From an uncultured Eubacteriales bacterium (GTDB lineage Bacteria > Bacillota > Clostridia > Oscillospirales > CAG-272): a stretch of DNA of 64,000 nt. The stretch covers positions 86,468-150,467 of the forward strand of contig CAKSAC010000003.1 of assembly GCA_934434925.1 (NCBI GenBank), read 5' to 3'. The position numbers were made by a program, and so were the translations under genes. The first letter of the stretch is position 1; each line of letters opens with the position of its first letter. The notes under the pieces were generated by a model. That model made no database searches. It was not told the origin of the DNA and saw nothing but the letters and a program-made list of their open reading frames with translations. Shown here piece after piece: positions 52,922-62,167 of the stretch.

Positions 52922-54068
52922 GAATCTCTGCGCAATATCCCACTTGCGTAATGTCGGGTATTGTAGCGCGGTTTTTGCTGTTTACCCGGATGCCGGAAGT
53001 CTGCGCGGCGATAAATTTATTGTAGGACCACTGCGCGGCGGAAAAGTAGAAGGAGCTGAAAAACGCCTTGTTCTCTTCTCTGTCATATGCCCCGGGGTCC
53101 AGCTCGTAGCCGAGGATATACCAATCGCCGCCGTCGTCGGCTATATGCGCCAGTTCCCCGGCCTGTACGGACAAGAGCTTTTCCGCTACCGCGTCGGGAT
53201 AGGCTCCCTCCGGAAAAGCAAATCCCGCGTAAAGATACAGACCGTACGGCGCGCGGTCCTGCTCGTGTGCGGTCACATCCGAGAGCGCAACATACTTGTC
53301 AAAGGTCTCTTCGGAAACTTTTTCTTCTTTCCCGAGCGCCTCGTTCAATACTTCTTTAGCCTGATACACCTTCTCCGCCTTGGAAACATCCTGGAATTTT
53401 TTGAAATACAAAACCTTCACCCGGGTATAAAGCGCTCTGTAAAAGGCATCTTTGTCGGCCGCCGGAACATCCTTCCCGTAAAGAAAACTATACAGTTTGT
53501 TGGCTTTCTTCTCAAGGAGCGCACATTTTTTGATAGCGTTTGCGCTGGTTTTGTATTTCTCGGTCAGCGCGGTAAACGCCGCCGTTCCGCCCGCCGTGTG
53601 GATTTCGTTTTCAAGGTAGGCTTCGATTTCGGCGCGTTCCGAAGCGCCAACCTGCTCACCGGTCCTGTCAAACAGGGCGGCCGCCGTCAGTTTGGCGCGT
53701 ATTTCTCCGTCGATCTTCGCGGTGAGAAAATCACCCCAGCTGCTCCCCCCGGCCTCCGGCCGTGTACAAGGGCTTGCCCAAAAAGCGGCGGTGTCCTGCG
53801 TTCCGCGGATGCCGTAGAGTTCCATATATTTGCTTTTGAGCGAGGCGAACCAAAAATGATACATCTCTATATCCAGCGTCGCGCTCCCCATGGAATAGAC
53901 CTCTCCGCGCGGCAAAAACAGGAGCAACCCCCCCGCCGTGAGTGCCGCCAGCAGGAAGAGACATAACGCCGCCACCCATATTTTTTTCCGGACGAAGGGG
54001 CCGGCTTTGTCCGTCCTCTGGCCTGCGGGGCCAGGCGACGCAGGGTTTTTCCGATTGTTACGGCTCAT
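52905..54068 (-). CDS. SurA/PrsA-like membrane-anchored protein without a clear PPIase domain
   Basis: The 387-residue protein has a cytoplasmic basic start, one membrane helix (VAALCLFLLAALTAGGLLLFL, about residues 33-53) and an extracytoplasmic helical region like the SurA N-terminal chaperone domain (ALTEKYKTSANAIKKCALLE). The usual parvulin motif is not visible, although SVQAGELAHIADDGGDWYIL resembles its last part. It would help fold exported proteins. The start overlaps the end of mfd by 11 bp, and in many firmicutes a PrsA/SurA-like gene follows mfd. Its last codons belong to a duplicated segment. Confidence 0.72.
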   Translation of the reverse strand: MSRNNRKNPASPGPAGQRTDKAGPFVRKKIWVAALCLFLLAALTAGGLLLFLPRGEVYSMGSATLDIEMYHFWFASLKSKYMELYGIRGTQDTAAFWASPCTRPEAGGSSWGDFLTAKIDGEIRAKLTAAALFDRTGEQVGASERAEIEAYLENEIHTAGGTAAFTALTEKYKTSANAIKKCALLEKKANKLYSFLYGKDVPAADKDAFYRALYTRVKVLYFKKFQDVSKAEKVYQAKEVLNEALGKEEKVSEETFDKYVALSDVTAHEQDRAPYGLYLYAGFAFPEGAYPDAVAEKLLSVQAGELAHIADDGGDWYILGYELDPGAYDREENKAFFSSFYFSAAQWSYNKFIAAQTSGIRVNSKNRATIPDITQVGYCAEILRFLP

Positions 54069-57000
54069 TCTTTTTTTCCTCTCTTTCATCCTTTCCGTAC
54101 GCGCCGAGAATCCGCGCGGCTGCTTCTGCCGGGTCGTCTCCCGGCCGCAACCGATACCCGACAAAGGCGCTGGCTCCGCTCCCGCACATCCGCAGACCCG
54201 GCACCGCCGAAAATGCGCAACTCCAGTCCGCCAGCGAAAGTTGTTTGAAGCAGAATCGCAATTCCGATCCCCGCCGCTCCACCCGATCGATCCGGGCGGC
54301 GGCAGCCAGCGCGTGGCAGAGCGCGATGGCAAGGAGTTCCGTCACGGGTTCCGGCGGGTCGCCAAACCGGTCGCAGAATTCATCCAGCACATCCTCCCTG
54401 TCCTGCGGCGTAGCAATCCTGGAGAGTTTTTTATACATATCGATCCGCTGCCCCGTCTCGGGAATATAGGTCTCGGGGATATACGCGTTCACACCGAGAT
54501 CGATGTGCGCGTCAAACGGCACGTCGGGCGTTTTTCCCTGTTCTTCCAGCACCGCCTCGGAAAGAAGGCGGACATACATATCATACCCCACCGAATCGAT
54601 ATGCCCATGCTGTTCCGCGCCGAGCAGATTTCCGGCCCCTCGGATTTCAAGATCCCGCAAAGCAATCCGGAACCCGGCTCCGAACTCGGCATATTCCCGG
54701 ATGGCTTCCAGACGTTTTCCGGCGATTTCGGTCAGCTCTTTTCCCGGCCGGTACGTGCAATACGCATAGGCCTGCCGGACAGAACGGCCGACCCGCCCGC
54801 GGAGCTGGTGGAGTTGTGCGAGGCCCAGCCGGTCGGCGTCTTCTACAATCAGCGTGTTGGCGTTCGGCAGATCGACCCCCGTCTCGATAATCGTGGTGCA
54901 GACCAGAATATCGATCTCTCCGTTGACAAGCTCCTGCCATATCTGCTCAATCTCTTCACGCTCCATCTGCCCGTGCGCCACGGCAATGCGCGCGTCCGGC
55001 AGTTGCTTTTGCAGTTTGTCTGCAATCCGCCAGATTGTATTCACGCGGTTATAGAGGTAAAGCACCTGCCCGCCGCGCGCCAGTTCGCGCCGGATTGCCT
55101 CGGCAATCATGCAGTCATCATGCGGCATGACATAGGTCTGCACCGGGGAGCGATCCAGCGGTGCCTCGTCCAGCACCGACATATCGCGGATGCCGTTCAT
55201 CGCCATGTTGAGCGTGCGGGGGATCGGCGTGGCCGTCAGGGTCAGCACATCGACGTTCTCCGCCATTTGCTTGATTTTTTCTTTTTGTCCGACCCCGAAC
55301 CGCTGTTCTTCATCCACAATCAGAAGCCCGAGGGCGGAAAAGGAAACCCCCTGCCCGAGCAGGGCGTGCGTTCCCACGATAATATCAATCTCCCCGCGCG
55401 AAAGACGGCGCAGAATTTTTTGCCGTTCCGCCGGTTTACGAAAGCGCGAAAGCATTTCGATATTCACGGGGAACCCGCGCATGCGGGCTATGAGCGTGGT
55501 GTAATGCTGGAGCGCAAGGATCGTGGTGGGAACCAGAATGGCGACCTGCCTGCCGTTGACGACTTCTTTGAATGCGGCGCGAAGGGCGACTTCGGTCTTT
55601 CCGAATCCGACATCCCCGCAAAGAAGGCGGTCCATCGGCACGGCGCGCATCATATCTTCCTTGATTTCTTCAATCGCCGCCGTCTGCGGGGCCGTTTCTT
55701 CGTATTCAAACGCGGCGGCGAAATCGCGTTCCATATCATTGTCCGGCGCACAGGCGAACCCGGGTTTTCGCTGACGGGCGGCATAGAGTTCCACCAGTTC
55801 CTTCGCCATCTCCCGCGCGGCTTTCTTGGCCCTTGCCTTGGCGCGCCCCCATTCACCGCCGCCGATCCGGTTGAGACGGAGATTGCCGTCCGCCCCGCGT
55901 TCCCCGATATAGCGCGACACCATATCGAGCTTGTCGGCGCGGAGAAAGAGTTTTTCTTCCCCGGCATACTGGAGCGTGATATAATCGTGAACGGTTCCGT
56001 CAACTGTCAGGGTCTGCATGCCGAGGAACCGCCCGATCCCGTGCATCGCGTGGACAACGTAATCTCCCTCTTTCAGTTCGGCATAGGACAAAATCTTTTC
56101 CCCCACGCCGCTCTTCGCACCCGAAAAACGCGCCCGGCGTGTCCGCCCCGGGCGGCGGGCGGCCGCTTCCTCGGCGGTCGAAAGAACGGCAATCCGCGCC
56201 GCCGGAATTTCAAACCCGGTTCCGTTCCCCTGGCAAAGCAGGATTTCTCCCCCGGCCGGCAGGCTCGGGTCTTTTCCGGCGGCGCGGCAGACAAAGCCGG
56301 CTTTTTGTAAAGAGGCCGCGCGGTCGGCGATTTCAGAGGCACTGCGGCAAAGCAGTATGACCCGGTATTTCTTGTCGCGATAATCGGAAAGATCGGAAGC
56401 GAGCAGGGCTTCGCGTCCGCCGTAAAAGACCGCCGTCCGACAGGAAAAACCGAAAAGCCCCGAGAGTTTCATCCCCGGCGGCGGACCTGCAAAGGTGTTG
56501 CCGTATATGGTATAATGCCCGTCCAGAAATGCGTCCAGCCGTGCGCGCGGCGCGTAAAACGTGTAACCGCCGGGCAGTTTTTTGTCGCTTGTCAGGGCGG
56601 CAATCCGCTCGTTTTCCAGGTTCAGCACCGTCGCAAGATGAGCAAAAATCTCCGCCGTGTTCTCGGCGATTACGGATATTTGCCGCTCCCCCGTCTCTAA
56701 ATAGGAAAGCAGGCACGCGCCTTCCGGATAGATCAGTGAGATATATTTATCGGCAAAGGGCAATTCTCCCCCGCCGTCCACGGCGGCCAGTTCCGCTGTG
56801 TAGATATCGGTTTCCGTATCGTCAAGTTTTCTTTGCAAATTTAAGATTTCCGCGCGCACACGGGCGCGCCCTTCGGCATCCGGGATGACTTCCCGCGCCG
56901 GGAAGACCGCCGTCTTTTCCAGCGGTTCGGTCAGGCGTTGGGAGAGCGGGTCAAAATGCCCGATCCTGTCTACCTCATCGCCGAAGAATTCGACCCGCAC

Positions 57001-57588
57001 CGGCTCCGCGCCGCCGTCTGCCCAAAAATCCACAATGCCGCCGCGCCTTGCAAACTGTCCTGCCCCCTCGACGCCGGGAACCGGATAATAGCCGCAGGCG
57101 GCCAGCGTTTCGGTAAGGCGGTCGGGGTTGACGGTATCGCCGATGCGGAAGCTGAGCGTGCGCCGGGAAAGGTATGCGGGCGGGATGGTATGAGAAAGCG
57201 CCGCGTCTGCCGTTGCGACCACCGCCGCCAACTCCCCCGAAAGAAGACGAAAAAGCACGGAAAGCCTCGCGCGTTCGGTATCGTGCGAGGCGGTGATATT
57301 ATATAAGATCGGTTCCCGGGCCGGGTAGAGCGCCGCCGCCACGCCGCGCTCCTGCAAAACCGCCGCCAAAGACGCGGCAGTTCCGGCGTCCGGTGCCAGC
57401 AACAGGCAGGGTTCCCGGGGACGGCCGAGCAGTGCCGCGGCTTCCCCGAGCAGAAGTTCCAGCACCCCGCCCGGCAGGCCGGAAAGATGGGTCGGAAGCG
57501 GTCTTTTGGCTTTTGCCTGTTCCGCGGCCAATGCGAGAAACTCCCGTGCCTCCCGCACCTCGCACAGGGCCTTGACAGCAATATTCAT
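54058..57588 (-). CDS. mfd: transcription-repair coupling factor
   Basis: The 1176-residue protein has the whole Mfd layout: an N-terminal UvrB-like region, the RNA-polymerase interaction domain (around YAELKEGDYVVHAMHGIGRF), the helicase core with LLCGDVGFGKTEVALRAAF (Walker A), the DEEQ box (IVDEEQRFGVGQKE), TLTATPIPRTLNMA, TIIETGVDLPNANTLIV and QLHQLRGRVGR, and the C-terminal TRCF domain. It removes RNA polymerase stalled at DNA damage and recruits UvrA. The length is normal. It overlaps pth by an ATGA and the next gene by 11 bp, forming one operon. Confidence 0.97.
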   Translation of the reverse strand: MNIAVKALCEVREAREFLALAAEQAKAKRPLPTHLSGLPGGVLELLLGEAAALLGRPREPCLLLAPDAGTAASLAAVLQERGVAAALYPAREPILYNITASHDTERARLSVLFRLLSGELAAVVATADAALSHTIPPAYLSRRTLSFRIGDTVNPDRLTETLAACGYYPVPGVEGAGQFARRGGIVDFWADGGAEPVRVEFFGDEVDRIGHFDPLSQRLTEPLEKTAVFPAREVIPDAEGRARVRAEILNLQRKLDDTETDIYTAELAAVDGGGELPFADKYISLIYPEGACLLSYLETGERQISVIAENTAEIFAHLATVLNLENERIAALTSDKKLPGGYTFYAPRARLDAFLDGHYTIYGNTFAGPPPGMKLSGLFGFSCRTAVFYGGREALLASDLSDYRDKKYRVILLCRSASEIADRAASLQKAGFVCRAAGKDPSLPAGGEILLCQGNGTGFEIPAARIAVLSTAEEAAARRPGRTRRARFSGAKSGVGEKILSYAELKEGDYVVHAMHGIGRFLGMQTLTVDGTVHDYITLQYAGEEKLFLRADKLDMVSRYIGERGADGNLRLNRIGGGEWGRAKARAKKAAREMAKELVELYAARQRKPGFACAPDNDMERDFAAAFEYEETAPQTAAIEEIKEDMMRAVPMDRLLCGDVGFGKTEVALRAAFKEVVNGRQVAILVPTTILALQHYTTLIARMRGFPVNIEMLSRFRKPAERQKILRRLSRGEIDIIVGTHALLGQGVSFSALGLLIVDEEQRFGVGQKEKIKQMAENVDVLTLTATPIPRTLNMAMNGIRDMSVLDEAPLDRSPVQTYVMPHDDCMIAEAIRRELARGGQVLYLYNRVNTIWRIADKLQKQLPDARIAVAHGQMEREEIEQIWQELVNGEIDILVCTTIIETGVDLPNANTLIVEDADRLGLAQLHQLRGRVGRSVRQAYAYCTYRPGKELTEIAGKRLEAIREYAEFGAGFRIALRDLEIRGAGNLLGAEQHGHIDSVGYDMYVRLLSEAVLEEQGKTPDVPFDAHIDLGVNAYIPETYIPETGQRIDMYKKLSRIATPQDREDVLDEFCDRFGDPPEPVTELLAIALCHALAAAARIDRVERRGSELRFCFKQLSLADWSCAFSAVPGLRMCGSGASAFVGYRLRPGDDPAEAAARILGAYGKDEREEKKNEP

Positions 57589-58220
57589 GACCCTTGCGAA
57601 AGCCGGCTCATGGCGCGTTCGGGATCGCCGCCGATCCAGAGCGTGATTGCGTCCAGAATATCGGGATAGCGCGCCTTTGTCGCCCGCCGGTCTTCTTCGG
57701 ACAAGCGGCCCAACACCCAGTCCGCCAGCGGATACTCGCGGTTCGGTTTTTCCCCGACCCCGATCTTCACCCGCGGGAAATTCTCGCTCCCGAGACAGTC
57801 GATCACGCTTTTCAGGCCGTTATGCCCGCCCGCCGAACCGGAACGGCGCATCCGCACCCGCCCGGGCGCAAAATTGATGTCGTCATGCAGGATCATGATA
57901 TGCTCCGGCGGGAGTTTATAAAACGCGGCGGCTTCGCTGACAGAAGTACCGGAGAGGTTCATGAACGTCTCGGGTTTCATGAGAAGGACGCGTTCTCCGC
58001 CGATGTCGCCTTCGCCGCACAGCGCATGCCAACGGACCCGATTGACCGGGGCGGCAATTTGCTCCGCGATATAATCCAACGCGCAAAATCCCGCATTGTG
58101 CCGGCTATCCCGGTATTCCATCCCCGGATTTCCCAGCCCTGCAAGAATCCAGCCGATCGGCTTCTTTTTCCCTGTTTCCCCACCGCCGATCCTTCGGAAA
58201 AGTTCAAATATATCTGCCAT
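57585..58220 (-). CDS. pth: peptidyl-tRNA hydrolase
   Basis: The 211-residue protein contains the Pth signature WILAGLGNPGMEYRDSRHNAG with the catalytic His at the end, LLMKPETFMNLSG, HIMILHDDINFAPGRVRMR, GGHNGLKSVIDCLG and FPRVKIGVGEK. It frees peptides from dropped-off peptidyl-tRNA. The ~25 residues before the signature (MADIFELFRRIGGGETGKKK) are an extra N-terminal tail. The start at 58220 follows AAGGAGAAAC; an upstream in-frame start lacks an RBS. Its stop overlaps the mfd start (57585-57588), a common gene order in firmicutes. Confidence 0.96.
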   Translation of the reverse strand: MADIFELFRRIGGGETGKKKPIGWILAGLGNPGMEYRDSRHNAGFCALDYIAEQIAAPVNRVRWHALCGEGDIGGERVLLMKPETFMNLSGTSVSEAAAFYKLPPEHIMILHDDINFAPGRVRMRRSGSAGGHNGLKSVIDCLGSENFPRVKIGVGEKPNREYPLADWVLGRLSEEDRRATKARYPDILDAITLWIGGDPERAMSRLSQGS

Positions 58221-58332
58221 GTTTCTCCTTCCCGGCCGCGGTTTTTCGCCGCTTTGCATTCTAAGCGCCGGTCACAAACGGCAAAGCGGGTGACGTCCGC
58301 CGAAGCGAACCTCACCCATTCCGCTTTTTTGC

Positions 58333-58989
58333 TTACTCTTCTTCGTTTTCTTTCTCGCGGACGAGAATCAGCTCTTCCGCATACGGGAGAGAGCGGATCA
58401 CGTCGCACAATCTGTGCCATTCCGGCAATTTATGGTTCCGCCGGGCGTAATAAATGTTGACCAGCGTTTCATAATTGAGCGTAACGGTACGAAGCTGATT
58501 GTAGCTGGCCGGCAAAAGCTGAATCAGATCATGCCAGCAGCCGGCGTCGCGCGTTTCGAGATACGCCTGTCTCCTCTTTTCGAGAAACTCCACCAGCCGG
58601 TCCAAAGCATCCAGCGCTTCCCCGCTCATCCGGTCATGGCTGAAATCGTCACGGGCGAATTCCTTCGCGTGTATCTTGTGCATGGTGGAACAGGAATTGG
58701 CCACCGTCGCCACCTTGTAAGTATCAAATTCCTTCCACCAGTACAGCGGGGCCGTTATATCCATCGAAACAAAAATCTGCCGCAGGTATTTGCGATGGTC
58801 GCTCCCCGAGACCGAGAGCCGGTGGCAAAGAGCCAGATCGTTCGGCCCGAGAACATAGCGGCCGTCCTCGTCATAATAACTGTCGGAACGCGCCCAGCTG
58901 TTCATCGGATTGCGCGCACCGCGCACGGCGTTTTCCAAATTCATCACGCTGACTTTTTCGATCTGTATCATCTGTCTTTGCCCTTTCAT
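58333..58989 (-). CDS. ThyX-like protein of unknown activity
   Basis: The 218-residue protein resembles a group annotated as thymidylate-synthase-X-like: ARNPMNSWARSDSYYDED near the start, then LCHRLSVSGSDHRKYLRQIF, APLYWWKEFDTYKVATVANS, TMHKI, and later LLPASYNQLRTVTLNYETLV. A canonical ThyX signature RHRxxSxNxxSxR is not present, so thymidylate synthase activity is doubtful. No signal peptide is seen. It has its own promoter and a start at 58989 with AAGGA upstream; a second ATG at 58971 is possible. Confidence 0.65.
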   Translation of the reverse strand: MKGQRQMIQIEKVSVMNLENAVRGARNPMNSWARSDSYYDEDGRYVLGPNDLALCHRLSVSGSDHRKYLRQIFVSMDITAPLYWWKEFDTYKVATVANSCSTMHKIHAKEFARDDFSHDRMSGEALDALDRLVEFLEKRRQAYLETRDAGCWHDLIQLLPASYNQLRTVTLNYETLVNIYYARRNHKLPEWHRLCDVIRSLPYAEELILVREKENEEE

Positions 58990-59001
58990 TTTTCTTCCTT
59001 G

Positions 59002-59030
59002 ATAATATCATATTTTTTTTCGCTTGTCAA
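59002..59030 (-). promoter_or_regulatory. promoter of the ThyX-like gene
   Basis: On the minus strand TTGACA (59025-59030) and TATTAT (59002-59007) are 17 bp apart. Confidence 0.8.
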
Positions 59031-59169
59031 CGGCGAACGGGAAAAATCAGGGCCGGAAGCACCGGGAAAGGAAAAGAAATTCCCGCGCAAGCGCGGGAAA
59101 GAAAAGTTTTCTTTACAAAAATCCGGATTCGGCAGGGGCGTGTCGTCCAAAAGCCGGCAAGCCCCCGGT

Positions 59170-59235
59170 ATGTCAGCCGGAACCACCCCGATTGTCAGCC
59201 GGAACCGCCCCGATTGTCAGCCGGAACCGCCCCCG
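59170..59235. repeat. 22-bp tandem repeat, 3 copies
   Basis: The unit reads on the plus strand TGTCAGCCGGAAC, C, CCCCGAT with small changes; three copies lie between the oxidoreductase stop codon and the ThyX-like promoter. Confidence 0.85.
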
Positions 59236-59247
59236 TCCGCCTGTGCG

Positions 59248-60270
59248 TCAAAGGAAAACCATCTCGCCGCCGCGATCGGCCGATTCGGCTTCCGCCAGAG
59301 CCAGACGGATCGTCTCGCGGCAGGACTGCGGTGTGCAGATTGTGTTTTCTTTGACCTTTCCTTCAATCAGAGAGGCAAAAAACTCCACTTCGATCAGGTG
59401 CGAGTCTCTCGGGTCGTATGCCGGGGTGATGACGGCCCCGTCCTCGCGGCGTACCACGCGGAATCCGCGCGCGTCGTCAAAGAGGACAGTTCCCTTTTCA
59501 AATTCCGCCCGGAACGAACGGCCGAAACCGCGTTCGGACTTGATCCAGTCGTTCATGCTGCTGACGGCATAGGGTTCATCGTAAATATAGTTGGTCACGC
59601 ACATATCATATCCGCTCCCGGGAATGCAGATACGGCCGCGCGTCGTCACCGCGCGCGGCATTCCGTAAAGATACTGCACCATATCCACGTCATGAATATG
59701 CTGGTCGAAAAGACCGCCGCCGCCCAGTTCCCGGCGGAAGAACCAGTCTTTTCCGGGTTTTGAACCGCCGCGCTCGTAAAAACCGCCGAACGCCTCGCCG
59801 AGTTCGCCGTTTTCCATGTAGTCTTTCACGACCCGATAGGTTCCGGCAAACCGCAGGCACTGCCCGATCATCAGATGTACGCCGTTCCGCTCGGAACAGG
59901 CAATCATGCGGTCGCACTGCGCAAGATTCAGCGCCATCGGCTTTTCGGAAAGACAATGGACCCCGCGTTCCATGACCTGGCAAGCGAGCTTTTCATGCTC
60001 GTAGGTCGGAGCCGCAATCAGCACAAAATCCAGTTTTTCCTTGTCCAGCATCTCTTCCGCAGACGCATAAAGATTATATTTTGAAAAGCGGAAGGCATCC
60101 TGTTGCATCCCCGGGAGATAATCGCTCTTCTGGTATCCGCCGCCGAAAGCCTGCGGGTCTGTATCCGCCAGCGCAACGACCCGGAGTTTCTCTTCTTTCT
60201 CCAGTTTTTCGCAATTTCCGAGGTGTCCGCGCCCCATCGAGCCGACCCCCACGATTCCCATGCGTATCAT
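59248..60270 (-). CDS. Gfo/Idh/MocA family oxidoreductase
   Basis: The 340-residue protein has an N-terminal Rossmann motif (MGIVGVGSMGRGHLGNCEKL), the EKPMALNLAQCDRMI block with the family lysine, MIGQCLRF, and DQHIHDVDMVQYLYGMPRAV in the C-terminal domain. Such enzymes oxidise or reduce sugars, inositols or sugar derivatives with NAD(P). It is divergent from a sugar isomerase-like gene with separate promoters, which suggests one catabolic unit. The start follows AAAGGAGGACGATC. Confidence 0.93.
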   Translation of the reverse strand: MIRMGIVGVGSMGRGHLGNCEKLEKEEKLRVVALADTDPQAFGGGYQKSDYLPGMQQDAFRFSKYNLYASAEEMLDKEKLDFVLIAAPTYEHEKLACQVMERGVHCLSEKPMALNLAQCDRMIACSERNGVHLMIGQCLRFAGTYRVVKDYMENGELGEAFGGFYERGGSKPGKDWFFRRELGGGGLFDQHIHDVDMVQYLYGMPRAVTTRGRICIPGSGYDMCVTNYIYDEPYAVSSMNDWIKSERGFGRSFRAEFEKGTVLFDDARGFRVVRREDGAVITPAYDPRDSHLIEVEFFASLIEGKVKENTICTPQSCRETIRLALAEAESADRGGEMVFL

Positions 60271-60312
60271 GATCGTCCTCCTTTCGACCTCTTTTCAAGG
60301 CCTTTCAAGAAC

Positions 60313-60341
60313 ATTATATCGCATCACACTTCCGGACACAA
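60313..60341 (-). promoter_or_regulatory. promoter of the Gfo/Idh/MocA gene
   Basis: On the minus strand TTGTGT (60336-60341) and TATAAT (60313-60318) are 17 bp apart, identical in both boxes to the M20 peptidase promoter. Confidence 0.65.
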
Positions 60342-60456
60342 GCGTAAATCCTGCAAAGCACTTGCCCGTTTCTGCTTTTTTTGAAAAATATTGTCCTCTG
60401 TTTTCATCATTTTGAAAAAATTGCAGGATCGGGCAAACAATCAGCAGAATTCTATC

Positions 60457-60486
60457 TTTACGAAAGGGGCGATAAGGTTGTATAAT
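60457..60486 (+). promoter_or_regulatory. promoter of the sugar isomerase-like gene
   Basis: TATAAT (60481-60486) with a weak TTTACG (60457-60462). The leader is about 150 nt, GC-rich, with no known riboswitch seen. Confidence 0.55.
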
Positions 60487-60637
60487 GGAAAAAAGGGCCC
60501 GGAAGGGTTCGTGAGCCGATTACAGCCACCGGTATCCGGCCGGAACAAACGCCGGACGAAGGCAGTTGCCGGCCGATCTTCCTCTGCCGCGTTTCCCGAA
60601 AGGAACGGGGCGCGGGGTCAAATCAAAGGAGAAAAGC

Positions 60638-61477
60638 ATGCAGATCGGAATCATGACATCCATCATCGATTATGAAAAGAACTTTGCCACCATGGCCGAA
60701 AACGGAATTTTCAGCTGCCAGTTGTCCGCCGACGGCATTCACGGCGAAAGCGAGTCGTACCCCGACGCGGCTGCTGTAAAAAAGGCCGCAAAAGCCTATG
60801 GAATCCGTATTACGGCGCTGGTTCCCGCCTGGAGCGGCCCCCGCGATTACGGTTATCCGAATATGTACCGGACTCTCGGTCTCTGCTGCCCGGAAGAACT
60901 CTATGAAACGCGAATCCGGGACTATCTGATAGCCGGTCGCTATGCCGCCGCGATAGAAGCGCCCGAGATCATGTCGCATTTCGGCTATATGCCCGATGAC
61001 CCGAACGACCCCGTCCATATCCGCGTGGCTGACGGAATCCGCCGCATCGCGAAAGAGTATGAGAGCCTCGGCCTCGTCCTCGGCATGGAGACCGGTGAAA
61101 TGATTCCCCTGACGCTGAACCTGCTGCTCGATGAAATCGGACAGGCAAACATCGGTGTGAATTTTGACCCCGCCAACTACCTGATTAACGGCCGCGCCTA
61201 TCCGACCGACGCCGCGGAAACTCTTCTGCCGCGCCTTGTCAGCATGCATATCAAGGATGCCGTCAAACCGCTTCCCGGTTCCCCGAAGGGAAAAGAAGTA
61301 CCGGTCGGACAGGGGCGCGCAGACTTCCCCGCCCTGCTTTCCATGATCTGCGGGTACGGTCACACTTTTGACCTGACGATCGAACGCGAAATCTCCGGCC
61401 CCGCCCAGCTGACCGACATTCTGCACGCCAAACGGTATATCGAAGAAATTCTCCGGAATATCGCCGCCGCGCGCTGA
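60638..61477 (+). CDS. sugar phosphate isomerase/epimerase, AP-endonuclease-2 type
   Basis: The 279-residue protein is a TIM-barrel of the xylose-isomerase-like/IolE group: FSCQLSADGIHGES near the N terminus, MSHFGYMPDD, LVLGMETGEMIPLTLNLLLD (metal-binding Glu), IGVNFDPANYLINGRAYPTD (metal Asp), LVSMHIKDAVKP (metal His) and VPVGQGRADFPALLSMI. These give the usual divalent-metal site. It would isomerise or dehydrate a sugar or inositol derivative. The start at 60638 follows AAAGGAG. Its partner is the divergent Gfo/Idh/MocA gene. Confidence 0.9.
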   Translation: MQIGIMTSIIDYEKNFATMAENGIFSCQLSADGIHGESESYPDAAAVKKAAKAYGIRITALVPAWSGPRDYGYPNMYRTLGLCCPEELYETRIRDYLIAGRYAAAIEAPEIMSHFGYMPDDPNDPVHIRVADGIRRIAKEYESLGLVLGMETGEMIPLTLNLLLDEIGQANIGVNFDPANYLINGRAYPTDAAETLLPRLVSMHIKDAVKPLPGSPKGKEVPVGQGRADFPALLSMICGYGHTFDLTIEREISGPAQLTDILHAKRYIEEILRNIAAAR

Positions 61478-61539
61478 CCCGTCTTTCTGCCGGGAACAAC
61501 GCCTGCCGTTCCCTCTGTCACAAAACCCGTTTCAAAAAC

Positions 61540-61572
61540 CGGCACCGTCTGAAATGCGGTGCCGGTTTTCTC
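61540..61572. terminator. intrinsic terminator after the isomerase gene
   Basis: AAACCGGCACC/GGTGCCGGTTT hairpin with a T-rich tail lies between the isomerase and the permease remnant. Confidence 0.8.
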
Positions 61573-61995
61573 TTATATCCGCCCGCCGATCGCCATGGAG
61601 CGCTTGCTCCGGTCAAACCAGCAGGAAGTGAAGAAACAAAGCCCCGACAGTGCAAACAGAACAAGAAACGCGCCGACATTCAGCAGGATCAATTTGCCGT
61701 AGGTCAGTTTGACATCTTCCGAAACAAACGCAAGGCAAACGCACCCGGTTATGGTCGTCAGGCCGAACATTGCCAGCAAAGAACCGACCAAATAGACGGC
61801 TTGTGTAAAGATAACTGTACTTCTTTTGGTCGAAGTAGAAAGCACGTAGGCCATGGAACCGCTGTCCACCTGCCCCGCGATAAGGTTGTTGGACACCATA
61901 ATCATATAAATGATCGGCAAGAGAAACCCCGCGAGTTTATAGAAAATCGAACCGATAATCCGCGTACACAAAACTCCGGATACGATGTTTTCTGA
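61573..61995 (-). pseudogene. ABC-2 type permease remnant
   Basis: The translated fragment (about 132-140 residues) contains LPIIYMIMVSNNLIAGQVDS and GSMAYVLSTSTKRSTVIFTQ plus GLCFFTSCWFDRSKRSMAIGG, the typical middle of clostridial ABC-2 permeases. Upstream in frame are a few matching residues (ENIVSGV) and then a stop at the region near 61995; downstream it stops right after MAIGG, where normal proteins continue for more than 100 residues. Both ends are lost and no ATPase gene is adjacent, so it is a remnant. Confidence 0.8.
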
Positions 61996-62063
61996 TTAGA
62001 TCGGCAGGCTCCCCCACCGACCCCGGCTCCGCTCCCGCGTCCGGAAAGCAACGAAACGATTCA

Positions 62064-62100
62064 TGAAAAAAAACGGTACAGAGAAAAGTCTCCGTACCGT
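62064..62100 (-). terminator. intrinsic terminator after the M20 peptidase gene
   Basis: ACGGTAC and GTACCGT, plus GAGA/TCTC, form a hairpin with one mismatch, followed on the minus strand by eight T. Confidence 0.8.
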
Positions 62101-62167
62101 CTTCCGAATGCCGAGGAACTGCCCGCCGCAAAGCAGACGGTTTCTTGGCTTTTTATCTGCGGGCCGC

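Noticed and set aside
58221..58332. Terminator between the ThyX-like gene and pth
   Set aside because: A GGGTGA/TCACCC pairing exists but there is no T run, so it was not listed as a terminator.
60487..60637. Riboswitch in the leader of the sugar isomerase-like gene
   Set aside because: The leader is GC-rich but no known aptamer core or terminator was recognised.
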